The notes: generated from the sequence alone by a model not told the origin. Positions 1-11,898 are shown, numbered from the stretch's first letter. The stretch is DNA of 64,000 nucleotides from Mermis nigrescens (GCA_036768485.1 JAVLUZ010000154.1:23098685-23162684), one strand, 5' to 3'. Numbers and translations: made by a program.

Positions 1-2
1 GT

Positions 3-1877
3 AAATTGCAAGTAATTAAAAAGGAACTTTGGGAAAAGTATAAAAAGAGTCGTTGCCCTGTTATTTTAAGCAAGTATAAGAAGATTACTAAAGAAATTAA
101 ATTTGCTTTGAAAGATCTTTTCACGAGGGAGGAACGTAAGCTTTTAAATTCTCGAAATGTAAAAAATTTTTATTCTTTCGTAAATGACCGGTTAATAAAG
201 ACAAAGTCAGCTTCAATATTAATGTGTGATGGTAGGATGATAGATAATGATTTTGAAAAAGCTAATGCTTACAACTCTTTTTTTGCGAGTAATTTTGTTA
301 TTAACGATCTTGTTTCTCCCCATTTCGCAAACAGAGTCAAAAGTGATGCTCATCCTCTTTCTGTAAAATTTGATTTTCTGACTATTTCTGAATCCATAAG
401 TAGGCTTAAGCCCACTTTGTCGCTTGGCCCCGATGGCTTGTGTGCATATTTTAATAAAAAGTTGAAAACAGTGTTGCTCTCACCTTTAGAAACCATCTTC
501 AACGTTTCTTATCAAAGTGGAAAGATACCCGATTTTTGGCGAAAAGCTGTTGTGATCCCAGTTCATAAAAAGGGGGATATGTCATCAGTTGATAACTATC
601 GTCCAATTTCCTTATGTTGTGTTTCTTGTAAATTAATGGAATCTATAATGAACATGTCCTTGCTTTCTTATCTAGAGAAGCAAAATCTGCTAAGTGAAAA
701 ACAGTTTGGTTTTAGAAAAAATAGATCATGTGCGTTACAACTTGTTGAGTGCAAAAATCAGTGGACCAAATTTCTAGATGAGGGAATTCCTGTTGACATT
801 GTCTACATTGACTTTTGTAAGGCTTTTGATACCGTGTCACACCAAAAACTGCTAATTAAGTTGGCATCTTATGGACTGAACAAACTCTCTTTTAATTGGA
901 TCGAAAATTTCTTGACTAATAGATCCCAAGTCGTTAAAATTAAAAATTCTTTATCTGATTCCATTCCTGTTACCAGTGGCGTGCCCCAGGGTAGTATACT
1001 AGGTCCCACACTTTTTTTAATCTTCATTAACGACTTATGTGAAATGCGCCAAAACAGTAATTTTACTTTGTTTGCTGACGATATCAAACTTTGGAATCTA
1101 TCATCCAATTTCATGACACTTCAAGCTGACATAAATTATGTGCATGAGTGGGCCAATACATGGCAATTAAAAATATCAGTTAATAAATGTTTAGTTCTAT
1201 ATCTGGGTAGTTCAAACCCTAGGCATTCTTATCACATAAATGATTTCTATCTTTCTACTGACACACTTTGTGTAAAAGATTTGGGTGTTTTTCTGAATTC
1301 TAATTTATCGTCCAGATCTCATTGTGAATATATTGTGAAAAAAGGCATGCAGTTAAGCAATCTGATCTTGCGTAGTTTTATTTCTAAAGATAGATTATTA
1401 CTTGTTAAGGCCTTCATTACTTACGTTCGACCAGTGCTTGAATTTTGCTGTGTTTTGTGGAGTCCTTACCTGCTGTGTGATATCACCTCCGTCGAACGGG
1501 TTCAAAGAAGGTTTACGAAACGAATTTTTAGTGATAAAAATTTGACATATGCTGAAAGATTACACGAACTTGGTCTGGACACTCTTGAGCTAAGACGCCT
1601 CCATAACGACCTAACATTAGCCTTTTCTATTATCAAATGTAAAGCTCTTCCTTTCAAGGATTTCTTCACAATTAATTTAAATTCTAATCGAGCAGCAAAT
1701 TCTTGTAAACTTCTCGTCAATCATGTAAATAAAAATTGCAGAAAATTTGATTTTTGTAATCGAATAATTCCTATCTGGAACTCTCTACCTGAACAGATTA
1801 TAAGTGCTCCAAATAAACACGTTTTTCTGACTAAACTTAAAAGATTAAACCTTTCTAAATTTCTTAAAGGGGCGTAA
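3..1877 (+). CDS. LINE (non-LTR retrotransposon) reverse transcriptase ORF, 5' end outside window
   Basis: Open reading frame of about 623 codons that is already open at the window edge, so the N-terminal endonuclease part of ORF2 lies upstream. The reverse transcriptase copies element RNA at the nicked target. Visible RT motifs in order: SLGPDG near residue 138, the first catalytic Asp in IYIDFCKAFD near residue 267, GVPQGSILGP near residue 325, and the FADD catalytic box near residue 358. The C-terminal region has the VERVQRRFTKR and IWNSLP signatures common in Jockey/CR1-type LINEs. No internal stop or frameshift is seen, unlike all other LINE copies here, so this is the youngest-looking copy. 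The clade (Jockey versus CR1-like) is inferred, not tested. Confidence 0.9.
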   Translation, partial: KLQVIKKELWEKYKKSRCPVILSKYKKITKEIKFALKDLFTREERKLLNSRNVKNFYSFVNDRLIKTKSASILMCDGRMIDNDFEKANAYNSFFASNFVINDLVSPHFANRVKSDAHPLSVKFDFLTISESISRLKPTLSLGPDGLCAYFNKKLKTVLLSPLETIFNVSYQSGKIPDFWRKAVVIPVHKKGDMSSVDNYRPISLCCVSCKLMESIMNMSLLSYLEKQNLLSEKQFGFRKNRSCALQLVECKNQWTKFLDEGIPVDIVYIDFCKAFDTVSHQKLLIKLASYGLNKLSFNWIENFLTNRSQVVKIKNSLSDSIPVTSGVPQGSILGPTLFLIFINDLCEMRQNSNFTLFADDIKLWNLSSNFMTLQADINYVHEWANTWQLKISVNKCLVLYLGSSNPRHSYHINDFYLSTDTLCVKDLGVFLNSNLSSRSHCEYIVKKGMQLSNLILRSFISKDRLLLVKAFITYVRPVLEFCCVLWSPYLLCDITSVERVQRRFTKRIFSDKNLTYAERLHELGLDTLELRRLHNDLTLAFSIIKCKALPFKDFFTINLNSNRAANSCKLLVNHVNKNCRKFDFCNRIIPIWNSLPEQIISAPNKHVFLTKLKRLNLSKFLKGA

Positions 1878-2047
1878 GTAAGAGCAGTTTTTTCTATTGC
1901 CTTTACGTTTACCCTGCTTCGTCATACTTAATTTGTTTTGTCTTTCATGTATTTTCATTTTCGTTCATTCGTCCTATCCATGTATGTTAATATTTTCTTT
2001 TGACTTAGCGAATAAATTGTTGTTGTTGTTGTTGTTGTTGTTGTTTG
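1878..2047 (+). repeat. LINE 3' UTR ending in a (TTG)n tail
   Basis: A short 3' UTR follows the RT stop and ends in about eight TTG triplets after AATAAA at about 2012. The microsatellite is taken as the LINE 3' terminus. Transposon B begins immediately after it at 2048. Confidence 0.65.
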
Positions 2048-3130
2048 CAGGGGCGGATTAGAGGTGGGCGGGGGGGACGGCTGCCCCCATTGGCCAAAAA
2101 TATTTGGCGAGATAAAGGATGATATGCAATTCACAATGATTTTTGGCCGTCAGTGACCATAATTTCTCAACATTTTTCGGCGCAGCGCCGGATGACATTT
2201 ATTCACTTTCTTGGCGACCTGGAAGCACGGTTTTTTTATTCGGCGAAGATTTTTACCGATGTACAAAGACTTTTCGGAACCGTCTTTGTACATGTACAAA
2301 GATTTTTGGAAGACAAAAACTGCAAAAAAGATCTGAAATTCGCAAACATTTTCGGCGCTTCACGCCGAATTGAGTAATTGTGTATAATTGTGTATCCTAT
2401 ATATCTTTAAAATAGCAGAAATCGCATTTCGAAAGGAAAAATGTCAAATTGTCCAGCGCTTCGCGCCGTTTTAAGACGATCTAAATGATTTTTGCCCTCA
2501 TAAAACCAGGAATTACATAGCTAAAATACTCTATCAAGGTCAACAACTCTGTTTTTACCACACTAAAGTCGCTATCATACTATATCATAGTAGTCAAAAA
2601 TTTGTGTGTACAAAATGTACAAAGACTTTTAGGGACCATCTTTGTATATACATATACAAACGGACCTTGTACAAAAAAACACTGCCTGGAAGCCATTTTC
2701 TGTTCATGTGGTTTTCAAAACAATTTTAACAGCAGAAATAGCTATTTTTGCATAGTGTTCTTCTACTTTTAATTAAAAATTTCGTTGTTTCGCATCAAAT
2801 GCTATAAATATAGGAAATTAGGAAATCAAGCAGTAAATCAAGCTTCTAGACGTCTATTTGCTTTAATTTCACAAATTTTCCGGCGCTTTGCGCCAGATTT
2901 TTGTTAAAGTCAAAGAAATTTAATGATTTCTTTCGCATAAAATTGTCTAAAATTTTAAAATTTTAAGAAAAAATATTGCGTCAAAAGTGATTTTATGTAA
3001 AAGTATACAATGTAACACACCGAAAAAACGCTATTTCGCGCGTCAAGGGCAAATTTTCGGACCTATTTTTGACTGTTTTTGGAAAAGTTCAGATACGCCC
3101 CCCCCTAGGAAAATCTTAGATCCGCCACTG
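2048..3130 (+). mobile_element. Family B hAT-like non-autonomous element, with a nested family A element
   Basis: Starts CAGGGGCGGATTAGAG and ends CTTAGATCCGCCACTG, giving imperfect terminal inverted repeats. Flanks are GTTGTTTG and TCTGTTTG, a 6/8 match consistent with a diverged 8-bp target duplication. It holds several copies of the palindrome CGGCGC..GCGCCG (2178, 2353, 2454, 2881). There is no coding capacity. A family A element sits at 2226-2684; a related B copy at 9730-10019 lacks it. Confidence 0.75.
2226..2684 (-). mobile_element. Family A short hAT-like element (reverse), nested in family B
   Basis: Bounded by a perfect 8-bp direct repeat CCTGGAAG at 2218-2225 and 2685-2692. Ends are CACGGTTTTTTT and AAAAAAACACTG. 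Both subterminal regions carry the palindrome TTTGTACATGTACAAA or a close variant plus extra TTTGTAC motifs, as expected for transposase-binding repeats. It is 459 bp and non-coding. Confidence 0.88.
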
Positions 3131-3138
3131 TCTGTTTG

Positions 3139-4200
3139 AGTCGCTTCTGGGAAAATGGCCGGCCATTTTTCGGCAAATAAGGCGCATTTTTAATTGTTTG
3201 CTGCTTTTCGAGAGCCTGGATAAATGAGCTGAGAAGTATGTACATGAAACTTGCGACAAAATAAGTTTTTTTGTCAGTACCGCCTTAACAATTAAATATC
3301 AAATTATGCTCCGCACAGCTTGCAATATGTAAGTTTGAATCCTTTAACGCCTTAACTATGTTTGTACCATTATCGCGTACAATAACGTGCACCTGCAAGA
3401 AATTCATAAAGATATTGTATGACTCGTAGTTAATTTAAGAATCTACACGCTAACTCACTAATTATTTTTTAATGTCCCACGAATAAAGCATGTTTTCGGG
3501 CACTTCGCTTAAATATTGTGCTGTATGATGCTGAGCACCTAAAGGTGACGCATGCAAAATCCACTTTTTCCAGCTTAAAGTCGTCCGAAATTGGATGTGC
3601 TGTTAAACTTGAAAAATTAAAACGTTGGGATTAATCAATTATGTTACAGAGTTTTCAAGGTTAAGAAAACTTGCCTAAACAATGATTCGCTGATGCCAGA
3701 CCAAATGTCAGTCGTGAATGAAATACCGATTTCAACGCATTTCTCAACCTGTTCAGCTATTTTTCCCGCACACTTTCATATTCACTCAGTACTTCATTTT
3801 TATAAAATGTTCTTGATTTAAGCTCATATAACGGAATCTTGAAAATAAACTTGGTTAGTTTATATTACTCGAAATTTAATAGGCAATTAAAAAGAGAACT
3901 TCTCGCTTTAATTCCATGAAACGAATATTTTCAACAGACTGAAAAGGCTGATCGTCCATTGCAATCATTCGAGCAATTTTTTATCAATATGTCTCGAATT
4001 TGGATCGTTTCTGCCCCACTTTTTTTGCTAAAAAAATCATTAGATATAAATATCACCTTTAGATATATGAATAATTATTTAAATCACTTATTCAGGAACT
4101 TTAACTTTTTGTTGACTGACATTCTGAAAATAAGAAGCAATCACGCAATCCTGAGTGCATTAAAAAATTAGCTGTACATGAATAATAGGACCATTTTGTT
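3139..4200. other. No gene recognised
   Basis: AT-rich sequence with no convincing exon and no repeat I can delimit. The longest open frame (near 3959) has no protein-like features. Confidence 0.5.
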
Positions 4201-4225
4201 AATATAAGACATAATTCACAAATTC

Positions 4226-4315
4226 TCGTGGACCCGGACCCGGACCCGAACCCGTTATTTTTTTCAGACCCGGACCCGGACCCGACATGCCAAAAAATCT
4301 GGACCCGTTGCATCC
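4226..4315. repeat. GGACCC minisatellite
   Basis: Two clusters of CGGACC hexamers separated by a short T-rich spacer, followed by GGACCCGTTGCATCCCT. The GC-rich repeat next to an end-like sequence resembles the GC-rich termini of the element at 57731, so it may be the end of another DNA transposon. The opposite end was not found. Confidence 0.6.
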
Positions 4316-4559
4316 CTACTAGACACGCACCGTATTTCCCCAAATTTAGGGTTTTGTGAACTAAATTTCGAGATGTTGAAAGACATTTTGGGTTTGGTCC
4401 ACATTGTGGAAAATTTTTGTATTGCAAAAATGCGTTCCGGAAGGCTAAACTTCCGAAATGTTCCGGCCGGACTCATTTATTTCTAATCCTTTTTATTGAT
4501 GTTCCTGGCGCGCCGCGCCGATTGATGGAGGATGTAAAATGTTTTCCGTAACAGAACAA

Positions 4560-5470
4560 GCAGGTTTGTTGAAAATTTGTTACTGAATATTCATGAGTGG
4601 TCTGAAAAATGGCAATTACCTTTATCTTTGGCTAAGTGCTCCGTTTTGCATTTTGGTCATAAAAATCCCAGGCAAAAATATTCGATTGGAATGGAGGATA
4701 TTTTGGAAAACAACGAAGTAAAAGATTTAGGCATTCTTTTGGACGAATATATGGATTTTTCGCCGCACATTGCACATATAGTTAAAAGTGCATATTTTAG
4801 GATGTCATTGATTTTTCGAGTATTTAAGGCTAAAGATGCTGAACTGCTAGTTATGGCTTATAAAACGTATATCCGACCTTTACTAGAATATTGCACGGTT
4901 ATTTGGTCACCACACAAAAAGCAAGACGTGAAAAGTATTGAGAGAGTTCAAAGATACTTTACTAGAAGGGTCTTAAATTTTCCCGACTTTTGCTATAGTG
5001 AACGATTAGATTTTCTTAAATTAGACTCACTTCAGTTATGTCGAGTCCGTCATGATCTATCGATGGCCTATAAAATTTACCATGGTCTTATAGACATCGA
5101 TTTTAACGAGTTGTTCACGGCGTGTAATGGCATCACTCGATCACTTAACTCGGTAAAGCTAAAAATACCTAAATCTCGCTTAAATTTGAAAATGTATTGT
5201 TTTGCAAATATCCCTCCTCTTTGGAATAATTTGCCAGAAGAAGTTGTAAATGCCCCGAACTTTCCCTCCTTCAGCAGTCGTTAAGAGAAAATTAGTTTTA
5301 CCTTAGACTATAAGTAAGTGCAAACCGCCTTTATAGTCCTTGCGCAGGTTTTTGATATTATATTTCATTGTATTGACATTTCAGTGTATTTACTCTGATT
5401 CTTTCTTTTTTTAATTTGACCAAATTTGTATTGTTTTAATTCCGTCTCTGTCGCAATGAACTATTTCAAT
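4560..5470 (+). pseudogene. 5'-truncated LINE copy (C-terminal RT region) with 3' UTR
   Basis: The reading frame at 4577-5284 begins downstream of the FADD box and covers only the thumb and C-terminal part: HEWSEKWQLP, DLGILLD, YIRPLLEYCTVIWSP, ERVQRYFTRRV and LWNNLPEE. It ends early near 5284, where the expected C-terminus is out of frame. The 3' UTR ends near 5470 in three copies of TTTCAA. The sharp 5' start inside RT is the usual outcome of incomplete reverse transcription. Confidence 0.85.
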
Positions 5471-5479
5471 TTCAATTTC

Positions 5480-6450
5480 AATTTCAAGAAAGAAATTTTA
5501 TTTTTAATGAACCAAACCGGTAAAATACAAAATGAGAAGATAAATATTTATTAGCCAATTACTACCGTAGAAAATTTCAATAAAAATTACATGAAAAAAG
5601 GATTTAACGAGAGATAATGTCGGAAGAACGAAAGAAAGTTTATCAGCATGGCACATAGTAAAGGCTGAGACATACAGGCAGATAGCGCTCACGTACGCCC
5701 CTTTAGGAACTCATCTAAACATAGTTTAGAAATCAAACCCTTAAACCGTTTAAAAGATGCAATAAGAATTAGTAACAACGGGACATGCAAGTCAATGTAA
5801 TGACAAAGTTTGCGATCTGTTTCATTTAACGATTTAATTTATCCATCGACAACTTGCTCTTCAACTTCACTGTAATAAAATTCTTATCTTCTGAACGGAT
5901 TTGGATAGTCTTTATAATGCAAAAATGCGCTTTAGAGAGCGCGAAATTTTAAAATTTTCCTGATTCAATTTTATATTTGTTATTGATGTTCAGGCTGCAC
6001 GGCTCCGATCGCAGCACTTTTATCAGCAACTTGTTTTATAACTTTTCTGTGATTGAAAATTTTTATCTTCTGCACGGATTTTAGGACACTTTTTGTAATG
6101 CGAAAATGCTGAAATGAAATTGAACTAGACTGAAATTGAACTGAATTAAAATAATTTATTGCTGAAACGCGACAATTACGAAGAATGCAAGAGAATAACG
6201 GGCTGTGCGGGAAATCTAGTGTTTTCCACCGGTACTTTCTTTATTAATTATGCTACAAGTCAAATTATTCGCAAATCTGATAAATGTCTTTTAATTTCGC
6301 TAAATTCCGCTTATTTATAGGCGATTTCGTCCCAGAAAAAATAAAAAATCTCTAAAATTGTGGCAGACCTTTAAAGAATAATATAATCGACCCTAAAAAC
6401 GTTCCAAATTCTAACTATAAATAAATTGTGTTCTCTTTTGCTTAATTTGC
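5480..6450. other. Non-coding stretch with a LINE 3' end scrap on the - strand
   Basis: At about 6140-6195 the text AATAATTTATTGCTGAAACG and the following bases match 40240-40290, the 3' end of the LINE on the - strand there. Next to it are TGAAATTGAAC repeats, likely its tail. So a severely 5'-truncated LINE lies here. Nothing else was recognised. Confidence 0.55.
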
Positions 6451-6453
6451 ACG

Positions 6454-9400
6454 GTGTATGCAACAAAATTTCTGATTTGCATTTTGCTTTTCAGTCTTTA
6501 CACTTATGATGATTTGATTTTTATTACTGAAACATGGATGACTGATACTTTTAATGATTCTTTGTTAGTTGCAAAGTTTGCTTATCAAGTTTTTAGAAAC
6601 AATCGTGAAAAAAGAGCAGGTGGTGGGGTCTGTATTATCTCCAAACAAAATTTGTCTCCGAGATTAGTTAATACTTTCTCAATTAAATGTACTGCTGAAA
6701 TTAATGCCTGCGATCTTTTTATTGGTTCAATTACATATAGGTTCATTTTGTGCTATACACCTAATTATTCTCTGCACGACAAACAAAATCAATATTTTTT
6801 AAATCTTTTAAATATGTATATTGCTTGATTGTAGTAAACCCTAACTTTTTTAGGTGATTTTAATCTACCGGATATTGAATGGAATAAAACTCATGTATTA
6901 TCTGAAAATAGTATGTCTTTCAATTTTTTCCAAACTGTCAATAGTTATGGATTATATCAACATGTACATCATCCTACCTTGGGTCAAAATATTCTGGATT
7001 TAATATTCACATCTGATAAATCATTGATCATTGATTGCGAAACAAGACCTCCTTTTGATACTAGTGACCAAAATTTTATTACCGTTTGAAGTCAGGCGAC
7101 AAGTAGCTTTTAAACGTAAGTTTGCAAAAGCTGATTGTGAATCTGCGTTTACTTTTCTTGCCAACATTCAGTGGCCATTGATCTTTTCTACTTGTGTGAC
7201 AATAGACGATTTTTATAATTGTTTTTATCGGTTATGCAATATCTTATAGATTCTTTTGTTCCTTTTCCCAAACCTGGTATAGTTAATAAATATCCCAAAA
7301 ACATAAGACGACTGTTTTCAAAGAAATTGAAATTCTGGAGAAAATCTAAATTTGATCCTATTTTTAGGAATACTTACTCTAAATACAGTAGACTTGTAAG
7401 GAAAGCTATAAAGGAATATTATTGTGCTCAGGAACTTAAACTGTTAAAATAAAGATCCGATCCTAAGCATTTTTATCGTTTTATCAATACTAAGAAAAAT
7501 CTGTCAAACAATATGCCCGACATAGTTGTTGACAACTTATTATTAACTCAGACTTGCAAAAAGCGAATGTTTTCAATGATTTCTTTGCATCTGCGTTTAC
7601 AGTTGACAATGGTTTCCCTATAAATACTACAAACTCAAGTCACAAAGATACACTTGCTGTTAAGGTAAATTTTAGTTTTGAATCTGTACTGAATTTCATT
7701 CAAAATCTTAAGCTAACTTTCTCTATTGGGCCTGATGGTATTTGTTCATATTTTATCAAAAGATTATGTCCATTTCTTGTTGAGAGGCTTACTTCTATTT
7801 TCGAAGTTTCTTATAGAAGTGAAGTATTTTCTTGTTGGAAAGATGCGATTGTAGTACCTATTTTTAAGAAAAGTGATTATTCTTGAGTTGAAAATTACCG
7901 TCCAATATCTCTTTGTTGTGTCACTTGTAAAATTATGGAGTATATTATAAACAGTGCTTTAATTGCTTCTTTAAAGTTGAAAACTAATTTCTTTTCATGG
8001 CAGTTTGGTTTTCAAAAGGGAAATTCATGTGAATATCAGCTTTTGAAGTGTACAAATATGTGGGTTGAACCACTTGACGCATCTATTTCTATTGATGTTG
8101 TTTATGTCGCTCTAAGTAAAGCGTTTGACTCTGTCGTTTACTCTTAATTGATAGAGAAGCTGAAGCATTATGGGATGAATGGAATGCTATAAAAATGGTT
8201 AACTTCTTTTTTGACAAATCGTACACAAAAGGTCGAAATTTTTGACGCTCTTTATGATCGGAAACCAGTTATTAGTGGCGTACCTCAAGGTAGCGTTTTA
8301 GGACCCTCTCTGTTTCTGTACTTTGTAAACTATTTTGCTCGATCTGTTGAGCGTAGTGAAGTCTTTTTCTTTGCTGATGATTTGAAGCTCTTTAACTTTT
8401 TTCAAAATCATAATTTGTTGCAAAAAGATTGAAATAAGCTGGTTTCCTGGTCTGAAGAAAATCAGCTAAGCATATCTCTCCCTAAATGTTGTGTGTTATA
8501 TCTAGGGTGCGCAAATCCTAAAGTTACATATCACATAAACAATTTTTTGTTATCTAATGCAGCTTCTTCAATTCGAGATCTAGGTGTTTCCTTAACAACA
8601 AACTTATCATCTAGTTATCATTGTATTAATTTATCAGCAAAAGCTTGGATAATGAGCGCTTTGATTTTCAAATGTTTTGAATCAAGTGATCTAAAAATGT
8701 TGGTTCTTGCTTTCAAGAATTATATTTGGCCTATAGTAGAGTATGCTCCAACTGTATGGAGCCCCCATTTGCTTTCTGATATCAACAGGGTTGAGCGGGT
8801 ACAGCGAAAATTTACTAAAAGGTTATTTGGATACAGGGGTGTAGGCAGGATTTTTTCAAGGGGGGCGGTCCGAAATTGGTGACCTTATATTTAGGGATAT
8901 GTTCACCGGGGCGCCAAATAAAGTGCATTTTCTGACGTTTGCGAACATGCACTATCCGTTAAGCTCATAAAATTCGAACTTTCGAAAAAAATTTTTATTT
9001 TCTCCTAATAAGCTATAAAAAATGACATTTTTGGCCGCATTTGGGCTTAATTTAACGAAAATAATGATTCTACGGCGCGAAGCGCCGAAAATTTTGAGAA
9101 TTTTTGATAAATTGATGCCAATTTTCATGCATTTCCTTACCTTTCCAAAATTATTTTTGGGTTAAGGGGGGAAGGCCGCCGCCCCGCTCCCCCTGCCTAC
9201 GCCCATGTTTGGATATATGGGACTTTCTTATGATGAAAGGCTGAAAGCCTTAAATTTAGAGAGGCTCGAACTCCGTAGAATTTATTTTGATTTAATTGTT
9301 ACGTATAATAAATATTATTCATGATAATCTTTTACCTCCTGAAGATTTTTATCATTTTTATAGTCATTCGCGTACTAGGAATGCATTTGCAAATCAGATC

Positions 9401-9568
9401 TATTTAGAAAAATTTCGAATTGATTGTAAACAGTATTGTTTTGCTACTCGATCAGCTAGAATTTGGAACAATCTCCCACAATATATTCGAAATTCTCCAA
9501 ATGTTGAGGCATTTCAGAGAAATTTGAAAAAGGTTGATTTCGAGAATTCTTTGATGGGGCACAAGTGA
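6454..9568 (+). pseudogene. Decayed LINE with APE-type endonuclease and reverse transcriptase
   Basis: The endonuclease comes first: LIFITETWMTD and GGGVCI at 6500-6640, then GDFNLPDIEW near 6855 and HPTLGQNILDLIF near 6970. RT follows in several frames: IGPDGICSYF near 7730, a degraded motif A near 8090-8130, GVPQGSVLGPS near 8275, FADD near 8370, then WNNLPQYIRNSP near 9465. Stops or frame changes occur near 6829, 7087, 7450, 7885, 8145 and 8430, so it cannot encode an active protein. A family J transposon is inserted at 8834-9207. Order and spacing match one element, so the ORFs are pieces of one gene. Confidence 0.88.
8834..9207 (+). mobile_element. Family J short hAT-like element inside the LINE RT
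   Basis: Flanked by a perfect 8-bp duplication TTTGGATA (8826-8833, 9208-9215). Termini are CAGGGGTGTAGGCAGG and CCTGCCTACGCCCATG, inverted repeats matching at 14 of 16 positions. LINE coding sequence resumes right after it. It contains one palindrome CGGCGCGAAGCGCCG at 9073. Confidence 0.9.
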
Positions 9569-9720
9569 GCGCAATTTACTATTTGCCGTGTGTGTCGAGG
9601 ACATTTCGCATTTTTACACTATGCTATCTTATTTTCCTTGCGACTTTTTTATCCTTGTGGTTTTTCCGAATAAAGTATTAAGATATTAAGATATTAAGAT
9701 AATAAAACGCACGGTTAATA
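9569..9720 (+). repeat. LINE 3' UTR and ATATTAAG tail
   Basis: Follows the last LINE coding piece. AATAAAG is followed by three near-copies of ATATTAAG, taken as the LINE 3' end. Confidence 0.55.
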
Positions 9721-9729
9721 TAGTAAAAA

Positions 9730-10019
9730 CGTTTGACGCCGAAGTCAGAAATTTTTAAAGATCATGATCGAAAATACAAGAAATATATGCTGGAATAGCT
9801 GTTTCTGCTCTTGAAATTTTTTGTGAAACTATTCCATGAGCAAAAAAATGGCTTCCTGGTCCCAAAGAAAGTAAATAAATATCATTAGTAGGTATCGTCC
9901 GGCGCGAAGCGCCCGAAAAATTTGAGAAATTATGATCACCGACGGCCAAAAATCCATTGTTTATCTCGCCAAATATTTTTGGCCAATGGGGGCGGCCGCC
10001 CCTCTTAAATCCGCCCCTG
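9730..10019 (-). mobile_element. Truncated family B element without the family A insertion
   Basis: The right end, AAATCCGCCCCTG, is the reverse of the family B terminus CAGGGGCGGATTT. Internally it follows the B copy at 2048 in reverse, including the GGCCAAAAAT stretch and the palindrome at 9900. At 9852-9859 it carries a single copy of the 8-bp site (as CTTCCTGG) that is duplicated around the A insertion at 2226. The far end is lost near the LINE tail. Confidence 0.7.
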
Positions 10020-10059
10020 CTTCTATCATACGTAGCGCGTTAGAGCGTACCTATGATAT

Positions 10060-10275
10060 ACTTCGGATAATACACTATGTTTTTCCTCTGCAGGCCGCGG
10101 AATCTACTTCGATTTTTGCATTGCTTGGAGAAGTCTAATTTTTTAACATATTTTTATGATTTTTTTATGTGACTCTTTCCCAGTCCCCATCGTTTATATC
10201 CTCAAAAATGCGTGTTTTCAAGTATATTTGCCCTTTGTTGTTCCATCGGGGCATTTTTCCTTGCTAGTTATAATT
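10060..10275. repeat. Dispersed repeat, second copy at 54890-55095
   Basis: Starts near CTGCAGGCCGCGGAATCTAC and is clearly homologous to 54898-55090, both ending in GTTCCATCGRRGCATTTTTC. In each copy part of the - strand reads as a short basic peptide, but frames differ and contain stops. It may be the remnant of an unknown transposon gene. The GTAGCGCGTTAG stretch just before it also recurs at about 52316. Confidence 0.55.
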
Positions 10276-10341
10276 ATAATTTATAAACGCCGTGCTAGCT
10301 TGATACTTGATTATAATATGAACGTTTAGGGCGATACAGAT

Positions 10342-10476
10342 ATGAGCGTTAATGAACATGGTACTCCATTCCGTTACGCTGGTCGTGGCCGAGGTTTAAA
10401 AAGCAAAGAACCAGTAAATGTTCTGTCAAATGGTCGCTGCACTTCTAATGTAGTTCAGGTGTCAGGGCAAACAACG
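10342..10476 (+). CDS. Candidate first coding exon, unrecognised protein
   Basis: ATG followed by 45 codons of balanced composition (MSVNEHGTPFRYAGRGRG at the start) up to a possible donor ACG|GTACGA; an earlier possible donor is CAG|GTGTCA near 10459. The GRGRG run is reminiscent of arginine-methylated N-termini. No partner exon with matching phase was found with certainty. It could be a chance open frame; confidence rests on codon-like composition only. Confidence 0.3.
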
Positions 10477-10609
10477 GTACGATTTATATCCAAGCATATA
10501 CAGTAGTTCTTGATTCGTCTTTACGCAGGAGCTTTATGAAGGTTAATTCAGAAGACGTTTCGTACTGTCAACACAGACGTTATACAAGGCTTTAAAAAAC
10601 TACTATGTA

Positions 10610-11608
10610 CCTATTAGGGATAGGACTAGCACCGGCGCCGGTGCCAGGCTGGCGCCGGCGCCGGTGCCAATTAGTAGACGCAGAAGAAGGTTCAAGTCAA
10701 TCATCTCAAATGTTTCTCTAACGATTTAACTTTTTATTCCATTATTGGATTTCTAAATTAAATAAATACTCGTTATAATCGACTATATGTATTTTTCGTA
10801 ATGGTTTGATTCATCACTTGAGTGCATCGTAAAAATTTTCCTAAATCTAGGCAGGAATTTGGCTACTTGACTTGACATAATAGAAATTATTTAGTTCTGA
10901 AAATGAAATTATGAACTATAAAGTAGACATTGTTATTTGTGATTAGCTGGAACCGATAAAATATTTCTTTGCACGCAAGCATAGGTTTTCGTTGGAGAGT
11001 AATAATGTCATGTGATGACGCCTATTCTGACCCCCGAAGAATGCTGCTGATCACAATTCCGATTTCCGAAAACCCTAAAAAAATTAGCAGTTTAAAGTAT
11101 TTCGATTGATCTTTTGGCTTAGCGATTCGCATGAAATATTCGTTGGCAATATTCCTTCCAGTTTCATTGATTTTTTCAATGATTTTTTTGTTTTACATCT
11201 AGAAGGAAGAATATCAGAAGCGCCAGAAAATGGTGTCTTTGACGCACAGTTTCCATGGTTTTAAGTCCATCATAGCAGTTCAAAAAACTTTTCAGGTTGG
11301 CTAACCAACTGAATTTCTATGCTGAAAACATGCATAAATACAAAAATACAATTTGGTCATTTCAAATTGCAAGATATCGAATGAAAACAATTATTAATTT
11401 GCGGTGGAAAATTAATAATGCCTAGAAGAAATTATGGGACATGATGGCAGATAGTAAAGGTATCGTACATGGATCTGCACTACTGTCACACCACCTCTTT
11501 TAAATTGTCATACACGAAATATAGTCCTAAGTTGGCACCGTCACCGGTGCCTAAGCACTCGCACCGGCAAAAAAGTAGCACCGGTGCACCTCTAGTGCCT
11601 ATTGCTTG
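10610..11608. mobile_element. Element K with GC-rich CACCGGTGCC ends
   Basis: The left end reads ATAGGACTAGCACCGG followed by nested palindromes of GGCGCCGGTGCC type. The right end near 11530-11608 carries CACCGGTGCC and GCACCGGTGCACCTCTAGTG in inverse orientation. The AT-rich interior has no coding potential. The inverted, GC-rich palindromic ends suggest a non-autonomous DNA transposon of about 1 kb; target duplications are not clear. Confidence 0.5.
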
Positions 11609-11898
11609 GAATTGAATACGTAAAATTCGACTGATGGTCTTATAGTATATGGTAGGAAAGAATCAGGAGATCATATTTGACCGTGACAAAATTACCATGT
11701 TTTATGACCGATAGTTCAATGTTATAATAAATGTATAATTTCTTCGAAAATTTTATATTTTTGTTGTAGTTAATTGGTCAGATCGATTGAAAGATGAAGA
11801 ATTGTGGTATCTAATATTCAGTACAGAGGAATACTTTACCTTGTAACTAACAATCTGATCGTGATGCAAGTGCGTCCTGACGGAACCATCCAACCAGA

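Noticed and set aside
10020..10270. Possible coding exon on the - strand because the block recurs at 54890
   Set aside because: The two copies do not keep the same open frame, so conservation is that of a repeat, not of a protein.
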